Source of the DNA: Pseudooceanicola onchidii
GTDB lineage: Bacteria; Pseudomonadota; Alphaproteobacteria; Rhodobacterales; Rhodobacteraceae
Direction: 5' to 3'
DNA length: 64,000 nucleotides
Assembly: GCF_004959925.1 (NCBI RefSeq)
Contig: NZ_SPUW01000001.1
Coordinates: forward strand, 1,302,001 to 1,366,000
The notes under the pieces are model-generated. The model was given only the letters and a program-made list of their open reading frames with translations. It ran no database searches and was not told the origin of the DNA. Within the stretch, counting starts at the first letter, position 1, and every line of letters begins with the position of its first letter. This document shows positions 36,005 through 44,482 of the stretch, in pieces. Position numbers and translations under genes: made by a program.

Positions 36005-37180
36005 CTAGCCCTGAAAGCCCGCCAGTCGATCGATCAGCCGTCCGATGCCGGCCGTGTCGAGGTTGGCGAAGGCGATCCGCATCTGCCGCTTGCCTGCCGC
36101 ATCGCCCTCGGGCGTGAACATGGTGCCCGGCAGCATGAGGATCCCGGCCTCGGCGACCAGCCGCTGCGCGATCCGGTCCGAGGGCGCGTCGAAGGGATGG
36201 TCGGCATAGGCGAAATAGGCCCCCGCGCCGCGCAGGATCCACCCGCGGTCGGCCAGCGGGGCAAAGCCGTCGCGGATCGCCGCGCCGCGCGACAGGATCT
36301 CCTCGCGTTCTCCGGCCAGCCAGTCCTGCAGGTTCCGCATCCCCCACAGCGCCGCATATTGCCCCAGCTGCGCCGGGCAGATCGTCACCGTATCAAGATA
36401 TTTCTCGACCTCTGACAATCGCGCGGTCCCGGTCAGTATCGCACCCACCCGGTGCCCGGTCAGCCGGTAGGCCTTCGAGAAGGAATACAGCTGGATCAGG
36501 GTCCGGTCCCAATCGGGCCGGGTGAAAAGATCATGCGGCGCGGCCTGCGAGGAATGGAAATCGCGGTAGGTCTCGTCAAGGATCAGGGCGATGCCGCGCG
36601 CCTGGCACAGATCGAAAAAAGCGCCGATCAGTTCGGGCGGGTATTCGACGCCCGACGGGTTGTTCGGACTGACCAGCGCGATGGCGCGCGTGCGGTCGGT
36701 GATCCGCGCCGCCGCGGCCTCGACATCCGGAAAAAGGCCCGCATCCGTCGGCAGGGCCACCGCCCGGGCGCCCATCATGTCCAGTGCCATCTTGTGGTTG
36801 AAGTACCACGGCACCGGCAGAAGCACCTCGTCGCCCTCGGCCACGAGCGTGGCGATGGCGGCGCAAAAAGCTTCGTTACATCCGGAGGTTATGCCGACAT
36901 GGTCCGCCGTGATCGCCCCGCCATACGCCGTAAGCCACTGCTGCGCGACCTCCTCGCGCAGCGCCGGAAGCCCCAGCACCGGACCATACAGATGCGCCTG
37001 CGGTTCCTCCATCGCGATGCGCGCGATTTCGCGGCGCATCGGTTCGGGCGGCGGGTCGACCGGGGCGGCCTGGCTGACGTTGATCAGCTCAAGGCCCTCG
37101 GGCAGCGTCGCTTCGTTCAGCCAGCGGCGCGCCTCCATCACCGGCGGCAGGAAGGTCGTGGCGGTACGGGGCAGGGCCAT
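36005..37180 (-). CDS. class I/II PLP-dependent aminotransferase
   Basis: A 391-residue fold-type I aminotransferase. Seen are the substrate/PLP stretch SGCNEAFCAAI, NNPSGVEYPPELI (the conserved Asn near PLP O3'), DETYRDF and the Schiff-base Lys in LYSFSKAYRLTGHRVGA near residue 236. It would transaminate an amino acid, perhaps the ligand carried by the upstream liv genes, to its 2-oxo acid. ATG 37180 has GGAG eight bases upstream; a GTG at 37184-37186 overlapping the livM stop is the alternative. It is the last gene of the liv operon. Confidence 0.87.
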   Translation of the reverse strand: MALPRTATTFLPPVMEARRWLNEATLPEGLELINVSQAAPVDPPPEPMRREIARIAMEEPQAHLYGPVLGLPALREEVAQQWLTAYGGAITADHVGITSGCNEAFCAAIATLVAEGDEVLLPVPWYFNHKMALDMMGARAVALPTDAGLFPDVEAAAARITDRTRAIALVSPNNPSGVEYPPELIGAFFDLCQARGIALILDETYRDFHSSQAAPHDLFTRPDWDRTLIQLYSFSKAYRLTGHRVGAILTGTARLSEVEKYLDTVTICPAQLGQYAALWGMRNLQDWLAGEREEILSRGAAIRDGFAPLADRGWILRGAGAYFAYADHPFDAPSDRIAQRLVAEAGILMLPGTMFTPEGDAAGKRQMRIAFANLDTAGIGRLIDRLAGFQG

Positions 37181-37182
37181 GC

Positions 37183-38460
37183 TCACCGCTCCGGGATCAG
37201 ACCACGGGGCGAGAAGCGCAGGACGACCAGCATCAGCACGCCCATGGTGAACAGCCGCATGTAGGCCGCACTGTCCAGCAGGTGCGATTTGAACGCCCCG
37301 TCCGGCAGACCGGCCGTCAGCAGGCCGATCAGGAATTGGCCGACAGGTTCGACCTGAACCCAGAGGAACCAGATCAGGAACCCGCCCAGCACGGCGCCAT
37401 AGTTGTTGCCCGACCCGCCGACGATCACCATCACCCAGATCAGGAAGGTGAAACGCAGCGGCTGGTAGGTGCCGGGCACAAGCTGACCATCAAGCGTGGT
37501 CATCATCGCGCCCGCGATGCCACAGATGGCCGATCCAAGGATGAAGATTTGCAGATGCCTCTTGGTGATGTTCTTGCCCATGGCGGCGGCGGCGGTTTCA
37601 TTGTCGCGGATCGCCCGCATCATCCGGCCCCAGGGCGAATGCAGCGCCAGCTGCATCAGAACCAGGATGATCACCAGCACGATCGCGAACAGAATGGCAT
37701 ATCCCAGCTTGACCGTGATCGTCGAGGCGGTGACCGGATCTGCGAAACGGGACACGAAATCAGCGCTTTGCTGAAGCTCATAGGCCGTCGGAAGCGGCGA
37801 GGGGATGCCGATCACGTTCTTCACGCCCCGCGCCATCCAGTCTTCGTTCTTCATCACCGCCAGGATGATCTCGGCGATGCCGAGCGTCGCGATGGCCAGG
37901 TAATCCGACCGCAGCCCAAGCGCGGTCTTGCCGATGGCCCAGGCCGCGCCGGCCGCCAGCAGACCGCCGATCGGCCAGGCGATCAGCACCGGCAGGCCCA
38001 GCCCGCCCAGATTGCCCTGAAGCGCAGGGTTCACGGCCTCGATCGCGTCGCGCGCCGGATCAAAGAGCGTCCGGAAGATCACCAGCCCGATCAGCACGAC
38101 CGCCGCCACGACCCAGCCGCGTTTCGCCACCCGCCGGGCCCAGAGCGTCACCGCAAGTGCGATTGTCCCGGCCCCGACTGCGAGCGCCAGCAAGATGCGC
38201 CCGCCGCCAACCGCCCAGGCCTCGGCCACGGGCGGCATGGAGGTCAGCGCCACGGCCAGCCCGCCAAGCGCGACGAACCCCAGCACCCCGACATTGAACA
38301 GCCCCGCAAAGCCCCACTGCAGGTTCACGCCAAGCGCCATGATCGCGGAAATCAGCCCCATATTAAGGACTTGCAGGGCAAGGTTCCAACTTTGCATCAC
38401 GCCGGTGAGCACGATGAGGAAAGCAACCAGAAGGAAGAGAGACGCGTCGCGCAGGGTCAT
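37183..38460 (-). CDS. livM: branched-chain amino acid-type ABC permease LivM
   Basis: A 425-residue inner-membrane permease with about 10-11 transmembrane helices, longer than the roughly 330 residues of many LivM proteins. Conserved parts include MALGVNLQWGFAGLFNVGV near the start, SDYLAIATLGIAEI, and GRMMRAIRDNETAAAAMGKN, the ATPase-coupling EAA-like loop. It pairs with LivH. The ATG overlaps the livH stop as ATGA. Extra length comes from an inserted stretch about residues 100-160. Confidence 0.92.
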   Translation of the reverse strand: MTLRDASLFLLVAFLIVLTGVMQSWNLALQVLNMGLISAIMALGVNLQWGFAGLFNVGVLGFVALGGLAVALTSMPPVAEAWAVGGGRILLALAVGAGTIALAVTLWARRVAKRGWVVAAVVLIGLVIFRTLFDPARDAIEAVNPALQGNLGGLGLPVLIAWPIGGLLAAGAAWAIGKTALGLRSDYLAIATLGIAEIILAVMKNEDWMARGVKNVIGIPSPLPTAYELQQSADFVSRFADPVTASTITVKLGYAILFAIVLVIILVLMQLALHSPWGRMMRAIRDNETAAAAMGKNITKRHLQIFILGSAICGIAGAMMTTLDGQLVPGTYQPLRFTFLIWVMVIVGGSGNNYGAVLGGFLIWFLWVQVEPVGQFLIGLLTAGLPDGAFKSHLLDSAAYMRLFTMGVLMLVVLRFSPRGLIPER

Positions 38461-39467
38461 ACGGATTTCCCCTTGAAGAGCCCGGTCGGGCGGAACAGCA
38501 GCACCGCGATCAGGATGACGAAAGACACCGCCAGTTTATAGTCGGTGGACAGCAGCTGGACGAGCCCGTCCGGAGCCCAGCTGTCTGGCAGCGTATAGAC
38601 CAGCACCTTTTTCCAGGCATAGGTCACCAGCACTTCGGAAAACGCGATGACAAAGCCACCGACGATGGCGCCGATCGGGCTGCCAAGCCCGCCGACGATG
38701 GCCGCGGCGAAGAAGGGCAGCAGAAGCTGGAAATACGTGAAGGGTTTGAACGACTTGTCGAGACCATAGAGCGTCCCGGCCAGCGTCGCCAGCCCGGCCA
38801 CGATCAGCCAGGTCACCATGACGACGCGTTCAGGATTGATGCCCGACAGCAGCGCGAGATCCTCGTTGTCGGAATAGGCGCGCATGGACTTGCCGGTGCG
38901 CGTCCGGTTCAGAAACCAGAAAAGCCAGATCACCGCGATCACGGCGATCACCACGGTCAACGCCTGCCCGGTCTTGATCGCCAGACCTTCCTCAAGCCCC
39001 GTCATCTCTTTGAAATCACGCGCGGAAATCAGGAATCGTTCGCCATCGGCAAAACGTTGGTCATCCGGGCCGATGATCAGGCGGACGATGCCGTTGGTCA
39101 CGAACATCACGCCCATGGACACGATGACCAGCACCACCGGCTTGACCCGTTGTTCGCGATAGAACCGATAGACAACTCGGTCCGTCGCCAGCACCAGCCC
39201 CATGCACAGCACGATCCCGAAGGGCAGCGCCAGCAGGGCGGTCGGCAGCGGGCCGAGGCTGATCCCCCATCCCTGGAAGAGCCAGGTGATCAGCACCACG
39301 CACATGGTCCCGAAGGCCATGGTGTCGCCGTGCGCAAAGTTCGAGAACCGCAGGATGCTGTAGATCAGCGTCACCCCAAGCGCGCCAAGCGCCAGCTGCG
39401 CGCCGTAGGAAAGCGCCGGGACGAAAACAAAATTGGTCAGCGCGACCAGTGCGTTAAGCCAATCCAT
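38457..39467 (-). CDS. livH: branched-chain amino acid-type ABC permease LivH
   Basis: A 336-residue permease with about 8 helices. The start region ALGALGVTLIYSILRFSNFAHGD is typical of LivH, as is GKSMRAYSDNEDLALLSGINPERV (coupling loop) and ATLAGTLYGLDKSF. It forms the membrane channel with LivM. Its ATG overlaps the stop of the upstream small secreted protein (TGATG), so the two are translated together. Confidence 0.93.
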   Translation of the reverse strand: MDWLNALVALTNFVFVPALSYGAQLALGALGVTLIYSILRFSNFAHGDTMAFGTMCVVLITWLFQGWGISLGPLPTALLALPFGIVLCMGLVLATDRVVYRFYREQRVKPVVLVIVSMGVMFVTNGIVRLIIGPDDQRFADGERFLISARDFKEMTGLEEGLAIKTGQALTVVIAVIAVIWLFWFLNRTRTGKSMRAYSDNEDLALLSGINPERVVMVTWLIVAGLATLAGTLYGLDKSFKPFTYFQLLLPFFAAAIVGGLGSPIGAIVGGFVIAFSEVLVTYAWKKVLVYTLPDSWAPDGLVQLLSTDYKLAVSFVILIAVLLFRPTGLFKGKSV

Positions 39468-39826
39468 CAGCCTGTCTTCTCACATTGTCCCAGGTAGGTG
39501 ATCGTTTGCGGGCCATCGGTGATGTGAACCGTCAGCCGCGCCGTCCGTGCCCCCGCGCTCATCAGGTAAACGGCGCCGTCGGTGTGCACGAAGGTTGTCA
39601 GGATCTGGGCGGTTTCGCGTTTTGCGAGGATCGGAAAGGTGCCGAAGTCGGTGACGAACTTGTCTTCACCACTCCTGATCTCGACGGTGAAGTCGCTTTC
39701 ACCACAGGGCTCGCTTTCGTAGCATTCGGTATTGAAATTGCACGAATAATCCGACGCCAAGGCCGCAACAGGCAGCATCAGCGCGCCCGTCAGCCCCAGT
39801 ACATTTACAGCGCAAGCCATCCTCAT
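39467..39826 (-). CDS. small secreted cysteine-containing protein inside the liv operon
   Basis: A 119-residue precursor with a clear signal peptide (about 1-24, ending VAALA). The mature 95 residues contain four Cys (CNFNTEC, EPCGE, GQC) that could form two disulfides, and beta-rich alternation. I do not recognise the family. Its ATG overlaps the livF stop (ATGA) and its TGA overlaps the livH start, so it is translationally locked between two transporter genes. A periplasmic accessory role in transport is inferred from position only. Confidence 0.75.
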   Translation of the reverse strand: MRMACAVNVLGLTGALMLPVAALASDYSCNFNTECYESEPCGESDFTVEIRSGEDKFVTDFGTFPILAKRETAQILTTFVHTDGAVYLMSAGARTARLTVHITDGPQTITYLGQCEKTG

Positions 39827-40536
39827 CCCCCCAGGAAGCTGCGGCGCACGTCGTCGTCGGCCAGCAGATCCTTGCCCGTGCCGGTGTGCGCATTGGCGCC
39901 CTGAACCAGCACATAGCCCTTGTCCGCGATCTCGAGCGCCTGGCGCGCGTTTTGTTCGACCATCAGGACGGGCAGGCCGGTGCGGGCAATTTCGATAATC
40001 CGATCAAACAGTTCATCCATCACGATCGGGCTGACCCCGGCGGTCGGTTCATCCAGCATCAGCACCTTGGGCTGGGTCATCAGCGCGCGCCCCACGGCCA
40101 CCTGTTGACGCTGGCCACCGGACAGTTCGCCCGCCGCCTGATGACGCTTTTCCTTCAGGATGGGGAACAGGTCGTAAACCGTTGCCATCGTTCCAGAAAT
40201 ATCGTCATCCCGGATAAAGGCCCCCATCTCGAGGTTCTCTTCCACGCTCATCGACGGGAAGATGTTGTTCACCTGCGGGACAAAGCCCATGCCCTTGCGG
40301 ACGCGGTCCTGCGGGCTGAGCGTGGTGATGTCTTCGCCGTCCAGCTTGACCGCCCCCGACCGCACGTCGAGCATTCCGAAAAGCGCCTTCATCGCCGTGC
40401 TTTTGCCGGCACCGTTCGGGCCCACGATCACGGCGATTTCGCCGGGGTTCACGGCGATGGTGCAGCCATGCAGGATATCGGGGCCACGGCCATAGCCGCC
40501 GGTCATGGTGTCACCGATGAGGAAAGGTTGGGTCAT
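39823..40536 (-). CDS. livF: branched-chain amino acid-type ABC ATPase LivF
   Basis: A 237-residue ATPase: Walker A GPNGAGKST near residue 34, signature LSGGQRQQVAVGRAL, Walker B VLMLDEPTAGVSP and the H-loop (here MVEQNARQALEIAD, with Gln-Asn instead of His as in LivF). ATG 40536 (MTQPFLIGD) fits relatives; a GTG at 40549-40551 that overlaps the upstream stop as GTGA would add five residues and cannot be excluded. It works with LivG, encoded two genes upstream. Confidence 0.93.
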   Translation of the reverse strand: MTQPFLIGDTMTGGYGRGPDILHGCTIAVNPGEIAVIVGPNGAGKSTAMKALFGMLDVRSGAVKLDGEDITTLSPQDRVRKGMGFVPQVNNIFPSMSVEENLEMGAFIRDDDISGTMATVYDLFPILKEKRHQAAGELSGGQRQQVAVGRALMTQPKVLMLDEPTAGVSPIVMDELFDRIIEIARTGLPVLMVEQNARQALEIADKGYVLVQGANAHTGTGKDLLADDDVRRSFLGG

Positions 40537-40547
40537 GGTCTGTCCGG

Positions 40548-41018
40548 TCACATCAGGGTCAGGGCCGAAATCGCCTCTCTCAGGCGGCTCAGCACGAGGT
40601 CGGGGTCGGTGGCGTCGGGCGCCGTCACCCAGATCAGCACGCGGGCATCATCCAGCGTGACGAAGGCCTGCGCGACGAAAGCGCCGAGGTCCGCGTTCGG
40701 ACCATATTGCATCAGTCCGCGTCTGCCTTCGATATCAAAGGCTTCGACAGTCAGGCCGGTGTCGGCGGTGATGTCGAAGAAATCGTTGTAACTGGCCAGA
40801 TCATCCTCGATCGGCCCGTCGGACCGGCCGGGATAGGGCTCTGTCTGGTCCAGCTGCATGTCGGGCAGGTGATAGGTCGCGCCATCGCCGAAGGTCTCGA
40901 TCTCGGCCGTGGCCCAGCTTGATCCGTCAAAGCAGTACTGGAACCGCGACCCGATCTGGTCGCACGCCATGGCCGCGGGCGCGATGAACATCAGAAGAAA
41001 GGCGAAAACATATTTCAT
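40548..41018 (-). CDS. secreted hypothetical protein between livG and livF
   Basis: A 156-residue precursor with a signal peptide of about 18 residues; the mature protein starts with Cys19 (AAMAC), so it could be a lipoprotein, though the lipobox lacks Leu at -3. It has only two mature Cys, an acidic middle (PIEDDLASYNDFFDITADTG) and a C-terminal strand/helix unit (VTLDDARVLIWVTAPDATDPD). I do not recognise the family. It lies between livG and livF with a 36-bp gap to livG and an overlap with a possible livF GTG start. Confidence 0.72.
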   Translation of the reverse strand: MKYVFAFLLMFIAPAAMACDQIGSRFQYCFDGSSWATAEIETFGDGATYHLPDMQLDQTEPYPGRSDGPIEDDLASYNDFFDITADTGLTVEAFDIEGRRGLMQYGPNADLGAFVAQAFVTLDDARVLIWVTAPDATDPDLVLSRLREAISALTLM

Positions 41019-41054
41019 GTCAGATGCTTGCCTCCGGATACTGAAGGTGGCGCA

Positions 41055-41834
41055 TCACGCCACCGCATCCTTGTTCTTAAGCCCGGTGCCAAGGTAGGCC
41101 TCGATCACCTGCTCGTTCGCCTTGATCTCGTCCAGCGTGCCTTCGGCCAGAACCTTGCCTTCGGCCATGCAGATCACCGGATCACAGAGCTTGCCGATGA
41201 AGTCCATGTCATGTTCGATCACGACGAAGGTATAGCCGCGTTCCTTGTTCAGCCGCAGGATGGCGTCCGCGATGGTCATCAGAAGCGTCCGGTTCACACC
41301 CGCGCCGACCTCGTCCAGGAAGACGATCTTGGCGTCGACCATCATCGTGCGGCCCAGCTCAAGCAGCTTCTTCTGCCCGCCCGAGAGGTTCCCGGCCTTC
41401 TCATCCGCGAGATGGGAAATCGTCAGGAATTCAAGGACTTCATCAGCCTTGCGCCGTAATTCAGCCTCTTCCGATGCGATGCGTCCGCGATGAAACCAGG
41501 TGTTCCACAGCGTTTCGCCCGACTGGTTGCCCGGCACCATCATCAGGTTCTCACGCACGGTCATCGAATGAAATTCATGCGCGATCTGGAAGGTCCGCAG
41601 CAGGCCCTTGTGGAACAGTTCGTGCGGGGGCAGGCCGGTGATGTCTTCGCCGCCCATGGTCACCCGACCCGAGGTCGGCGGCAGCAGCCCTGCGATCACG
41701 TTGAAAAGGGTGGTCTTGCCCGCGCCGTTCGGCCCGATCAGCCCGGTGATCGACCCGTCCCGGATCGTCAGGCTGGCGCCGTCCACCGCGTGGAAGCCGC
41801 CGAAATGCTTGTGGATGTCCTCGACGACGATCAT
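41055..41834 (-). CDS. livG: branched-chain amino acid-type ABC ATPase LivG
   Basis: A 259-residue ATPase: Walker A GPNGAGKTT near residue 38, signature NLSGGQKKLLELGRTM, Walker B IVFLDEVGAGVN and H-loop VIEHDMDFIG. The Walker B region has VGAGVN where most have PTAGLN, a common LivG variant. ATG 41834 (MIVVEDIHKHFGG) is chosen; the upstream extension to 41897 runs into the terminator hairpin after livK. It belongs to the livK-G-x-F-y-H-M operon. Confidence 0.93.
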   Translation of the reverse strand: MIVVEDIHKHFGGFHAVDGASLTIRDGSITGLIGPNGAGKTTLFNVIAGLLPPTSGRVTMGGEDITGLPPHELFHKGLLRTFQIAHEFHSMTVRENLMMVPGNQSGETLWNTWFHRGRIASEEAELRRKADEVLEFLTISHLADEKAGNLSGGQKKLLELGRTMMVDAKIVFLDEVGAGVNRTLLMTIADAILRLNKERGYTFVVIEHDMDFIGKLCDPVICMAEGKVLAEGTLDEIKANEQVIEAYLGTGLKNKDAVA

Positions 41835-41896
41835 CTTCAGTCCCCTGTGGCCCGGGCGTTTGCCGCCTCTGTGCCCTGTCTTGAGTGCAAATGTCA

Positions 41897-41925
41897 AAGC
41901 GGCCCGGGTCTGCGCCGGGCCGCTT
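41897..41925 (-). terminator. hairpin between livK and livG
   Basis: Arms AAGCGGCCCGG (41897-41907) and CCGGGCCGCTT (41915-41925) pair perfectly over 11 bases around a 7-base loop. On the minus strand it lies 17 bases after the livK stop and is followed by a weak T run (TTTGACATTT). It probably attenuates readthrough so the binding protein is made in excess. Confidence 0.7.
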
Positions 41926-41942
41926 CAAAGGTCAACCTAGAC

Positions 41943-43124
41943 TTAACGGTAGCCGGTCGTCGTCATCTTGCCGCCTTCGAACTTGATCTCGCGGTAGGAG
42001 CCTGCGGCTTCGCCCGGTTCGATCATTTCGACAGCGGTTGCACCGACATAATCGATGTCCGTGCCAGCGGCGATCAGTTCAAGCGCCTTGGCCAGCTCAC
42101 CGGGATAGATCTTTTCGCCGGGCGCGTTGGCCACGTCCATGATCTTGCCCTTGTAGTCTGCCGGTTCGGCAGAGCCAGCGGCCTGCATGGCCAGCAGGAT
42201 CAGCGCAGCGGCGTCATAGCTTTCACCAGCATAGCTGCCCGACGCGTTGAACTTGTCGCCGACAACTTCCGCGAACATGCCCGCGCCTTCGCTGTCGGTG
42301 CCGGGGATCTGCCCGGTCGAGCCATCAAGGTCGCTGCCGAAGTTCTCTTCCAGCGCGGCACCGATCATGCCGTCGGGGAAGTGGAACTTGTCAAACGCAC
42401 CGGTGTCGAGCGACCCGCGCACGATGCCCGCGCCACCCTGGTCGACGTAGCCCGCAACAACCAGCAGGTCGCCACCGGCCGAAGCCAGCGCCGCGACTTC
42501 GGAGGAGTAGTCGGCCTTGCCGTCCTCATGTGCAGCCGAGATCGTCACCGACCCGCCAGCGGCTTCGAACGCCTGCTGGAAGCTGTCGGCCAGACCCTTG
42601 CCATAGTCGTTGTTGGTGTAGGTCAGCGCCACAGACTTGACGCCCATGTCGATCAGCGCCTCGGTCATCACGGCACCCTGACGCGCATCCGACGGGGCGG
42701 TGCGGAAGAACAGGCCGTTGTCTTCGGTTTCCGACAGACCCGGCGAGGTCGCGGAGGGGGAAATCATGACCATGCCGTTCGGAACGGCCACGTTGGTCAG
42801 GATCGCGCCGGTCACGCCGGAACAGTCTGCACCCATGATGCCCTTCACGCCTTCGGCGGTGATCAGGCGTTCGGCTGCGGCCGTCGCGGCACCCGCGTCG
42901 ACGCAGGTCGAATCGGCGCGAACGGAGGCGACGGTCGTGCCATCCAGGAACTTGCCGCTTTCCGAAACTTCGCTCATCGCAAGCTCGGCGCCTGCGGCCA
43001 TGTCGGGGGTCAGCGATTCAATCGGGCCGGTGAAGCCCAGAATCACGCCCAGCTTGATCTCTTCGGCCTGCGCGCTCACGGACATTGCGGTCAGCGCGGC
43101 AGTTGCCAGCAAAAGCTTTTTCAT
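41943..43124 (-). CDS. livK: periplasmic amino acid-binding protein LivK-like
   Basis: A 393-residue precursor with signal peptide (MKKLLLATAALTAMSVSAQA). The mature protein has the type I periplasmic-binding fold of Leu/Ile/Val-binding proteins: IKLGVILGFTGPIESLTPDM at the start, GADCSGVTGAILTNVAVPNG and a hinge segment VALTYTNNDYGKGLADSF. It brings the ligand to LivHM-GF. The ligand class (amino acid or amide) is from the family; the exact compound is unknown. ATG 43124 has a family-like signal directly after it. It is divergent from the sugar dehydrogenase gene. Confidence 0.92.
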   Translation of the reverse strand: MKKLLLATAALTAMSVSAQAEEIKLGVILGFTGPIESLTPDMAAGAELAMSEVSESGKFLDGTTVASVRADSTCVDAGAATAAAERLITAEGVKGIMGADCSGVTGAILTNVAVPNGMVMISPSATSPGLSETEDNGLFFRTAPSDARQGAVMTEALIDMGVKSVALTYTNNDYGKGLADSFQQAFEAAGGSVTISAAHEDGKADYSSEVAALASAGGDLLVVAGYVDQGGAGIVRGSLDTGAFDKFHFPDGMIGAALEENFGSDLDGSTGQIPGTDSEGAGMFAEVVGDKFNASGSYAGESYDAAALILLAMQAAGSAEPADYKGKIMDVANAPGEKIYPGELAKALELIAAGTDIDYVGATAVEMIEPGEAAGSYREIKFEGGKMTTTGYR

Positions 43125-43255
43125 TGTTGTTCTCCCTATTTGGAACAATGCTCCGGGGCCGAGCCTATGCCTGCGCCGACGAAAAGGAAAGTCTCCGTGA
43201 GATGAGGTTGGCTTTACGTCAATTGACCCTAGGTGCAGCCAAAAGGAGATTGCCG

Positions 43256-44344
43256 ATGAAACCCCTTCTGATCGCCGCCACGCTGGCTTTGACCTCAACC
43301 ACCGGTGCGGCCCTCGCGCTGGATACCTCGGCCGGAGAGGTCAGGATCGAGAAGGTCGCCGGGGGGTTCACCTCTCCCTGGGCCATGGGGTTTCTTCCGG
43401 ACGGCGGGATCCTCGTCACCGAGTTGGACGGGCGGCTCTGGCTGCTGCGGGACGGTGCGGCGACCCAGATCGCGGGCCTGCCCGAAATCGAGGTCGACGG
43501 GCAGGGCGGTCTGCTGGACGTGATGGTCCCCCGCGATTTCGCCCGGACGCGAGAGATCTTTCTCAGCCACGCCGCGCCACAGGGATCGGGCAGCGGCACC
43601 GCCCTGACCCGCGCCATCCTGTCCGACGACGCCACCCAGCTGACAGAGGTGCGGCAACTGTTCCAGATGGCGCCGGGCAGCAGCGGCGGGCGGCATTTCG
43701 GATCGCGCATCGTCGAAGGGGCCGACGGGCACATCTTCATGACGATCGGCGAACGCGGCGACCGTCCGGCGGCGCAGGACCTGTCGCGCCATAACGGGTC
43801 GGTGATCCGGCTGAACCGCGACGGATCCGTGCCCGCCGACAACCCGTTTGTCGGGCAGGACGGCGCCCGGCCCGAGATCTGGTCCTACGGCCACCGAAAC
43901 CCGCAGGGCGCGGCCCTCGACAGCACGGGCCAGTTGTGGGTCAACGAACACGGCGCGCGCGGCGGGGACGAGGTCAACCGGATCAAGCCCGGCGCGAACT
44001 ATGGTTGGCCCGTCATTTCCTACGGTCGGCATTATTCGGGCATGAAGATCGGCGAGGGCACCGAGAAACCCGGCATGGAACAGCCCGTGTCCTACTGGGA
44101 CCCCTCGATCGCGCCCTCGGGGATGACCTTCTATGACGGCACCATCGCTGACTGGGACGGGGATGCCTTCGTCGGATCTCTGAAATTCGACTACATCGCG
44201 CGGCTGTCGGGGGACGACATGGCCGAGGTCGAGCGCACCGAAGCGCCGGAAACCGCCCGCGTACGCGACGTGCGGACCGGGCCGGACGGCGGGTTGTGGT
44301 TTATCTCAGAGGGTAACGGGTCGATCTATAGAATCGTCAAGTAA
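43256..44344 (+). CDS. PQQ-dependent soluble aldose dehydrogenase (YliI/Gdh-B-like)
   Basis: A 362-residue periplasmic six-bladed beta-propeller. A signal peptide (MKPLLIAATLALTSTTGAAL) is followed by SPWAMGFLPDGGILVTE, GRHFGSRIVEGADGHIF, WSYGHRNPQGAALDSTG and NEHGARGGDEVN, all typical of the YliI/soluble glucose dehydrogenase family with the catalytic His and PQQ-binding Arg. It oxidises aldoses to lactones if PQQ is supplied. ATG 43256 follows AAAAGGAG. It is divergent from livK and converges on the methyltransferase gene, sharing a terminator with it. Confidence 0.9.
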   Translation: MKPLLIAATLALTSTTGAALALDTSAGEVRIEKVAGGFTSPWAMGFLPDGGILVTELDGRLWLLRDGAATQIAGLPEIEVDGQGGLLDVMVPRDFARTREIFLSHAAPQGSGSGTALTRAILSDDATQLTEVRQLFQMAPGSSGGRHFGSRIVEGADGHIFMTIGERGDRPAAQDLSRHNGSVIRLNRDGSVPADNPFVGQDGARPEIWSYGHRNPQGAALDSTGQLWVNEHGARGGDEVNRIKPGANYGWPVISYGRHYSGMKIGEGTEKPGMEQPVSYWDPSIAPSGMTFYDGTIADWDGDAFVGSLKFDYIARLSGDDMAEVERTEAPETARVRDVRTGPDGGLWFISEGNGSIYRIVK

Positions 44345-44436
44345 TCAGATGCTTGAGGGTCGAAGTTTATGTTTCGCGAGACGCGCTTTCACCAGTCGAC
44401 CGACGAACTTATGACGTAAGTTAAAGTCCTGCATTC

Positions 44437-44468
44437 AAAAAAAGACCCGCCATAGAGCGGGTCTTTCG
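44437..44468. terminator. bidirectional Rho-independent terminator
   Basis: AAAGACCCGC (44441-44450) pairs with GCGGGTCTTT (44457-44466) around CATAGA, with an A run on the left and T run on the right. It ends both the sugar dehydrogenase transcript and the convergent betaine-homocysteine methyltransferase transcript. Confidence 0.88.
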
Positions 44469-44482
44469 TATGTGTGAAGACG

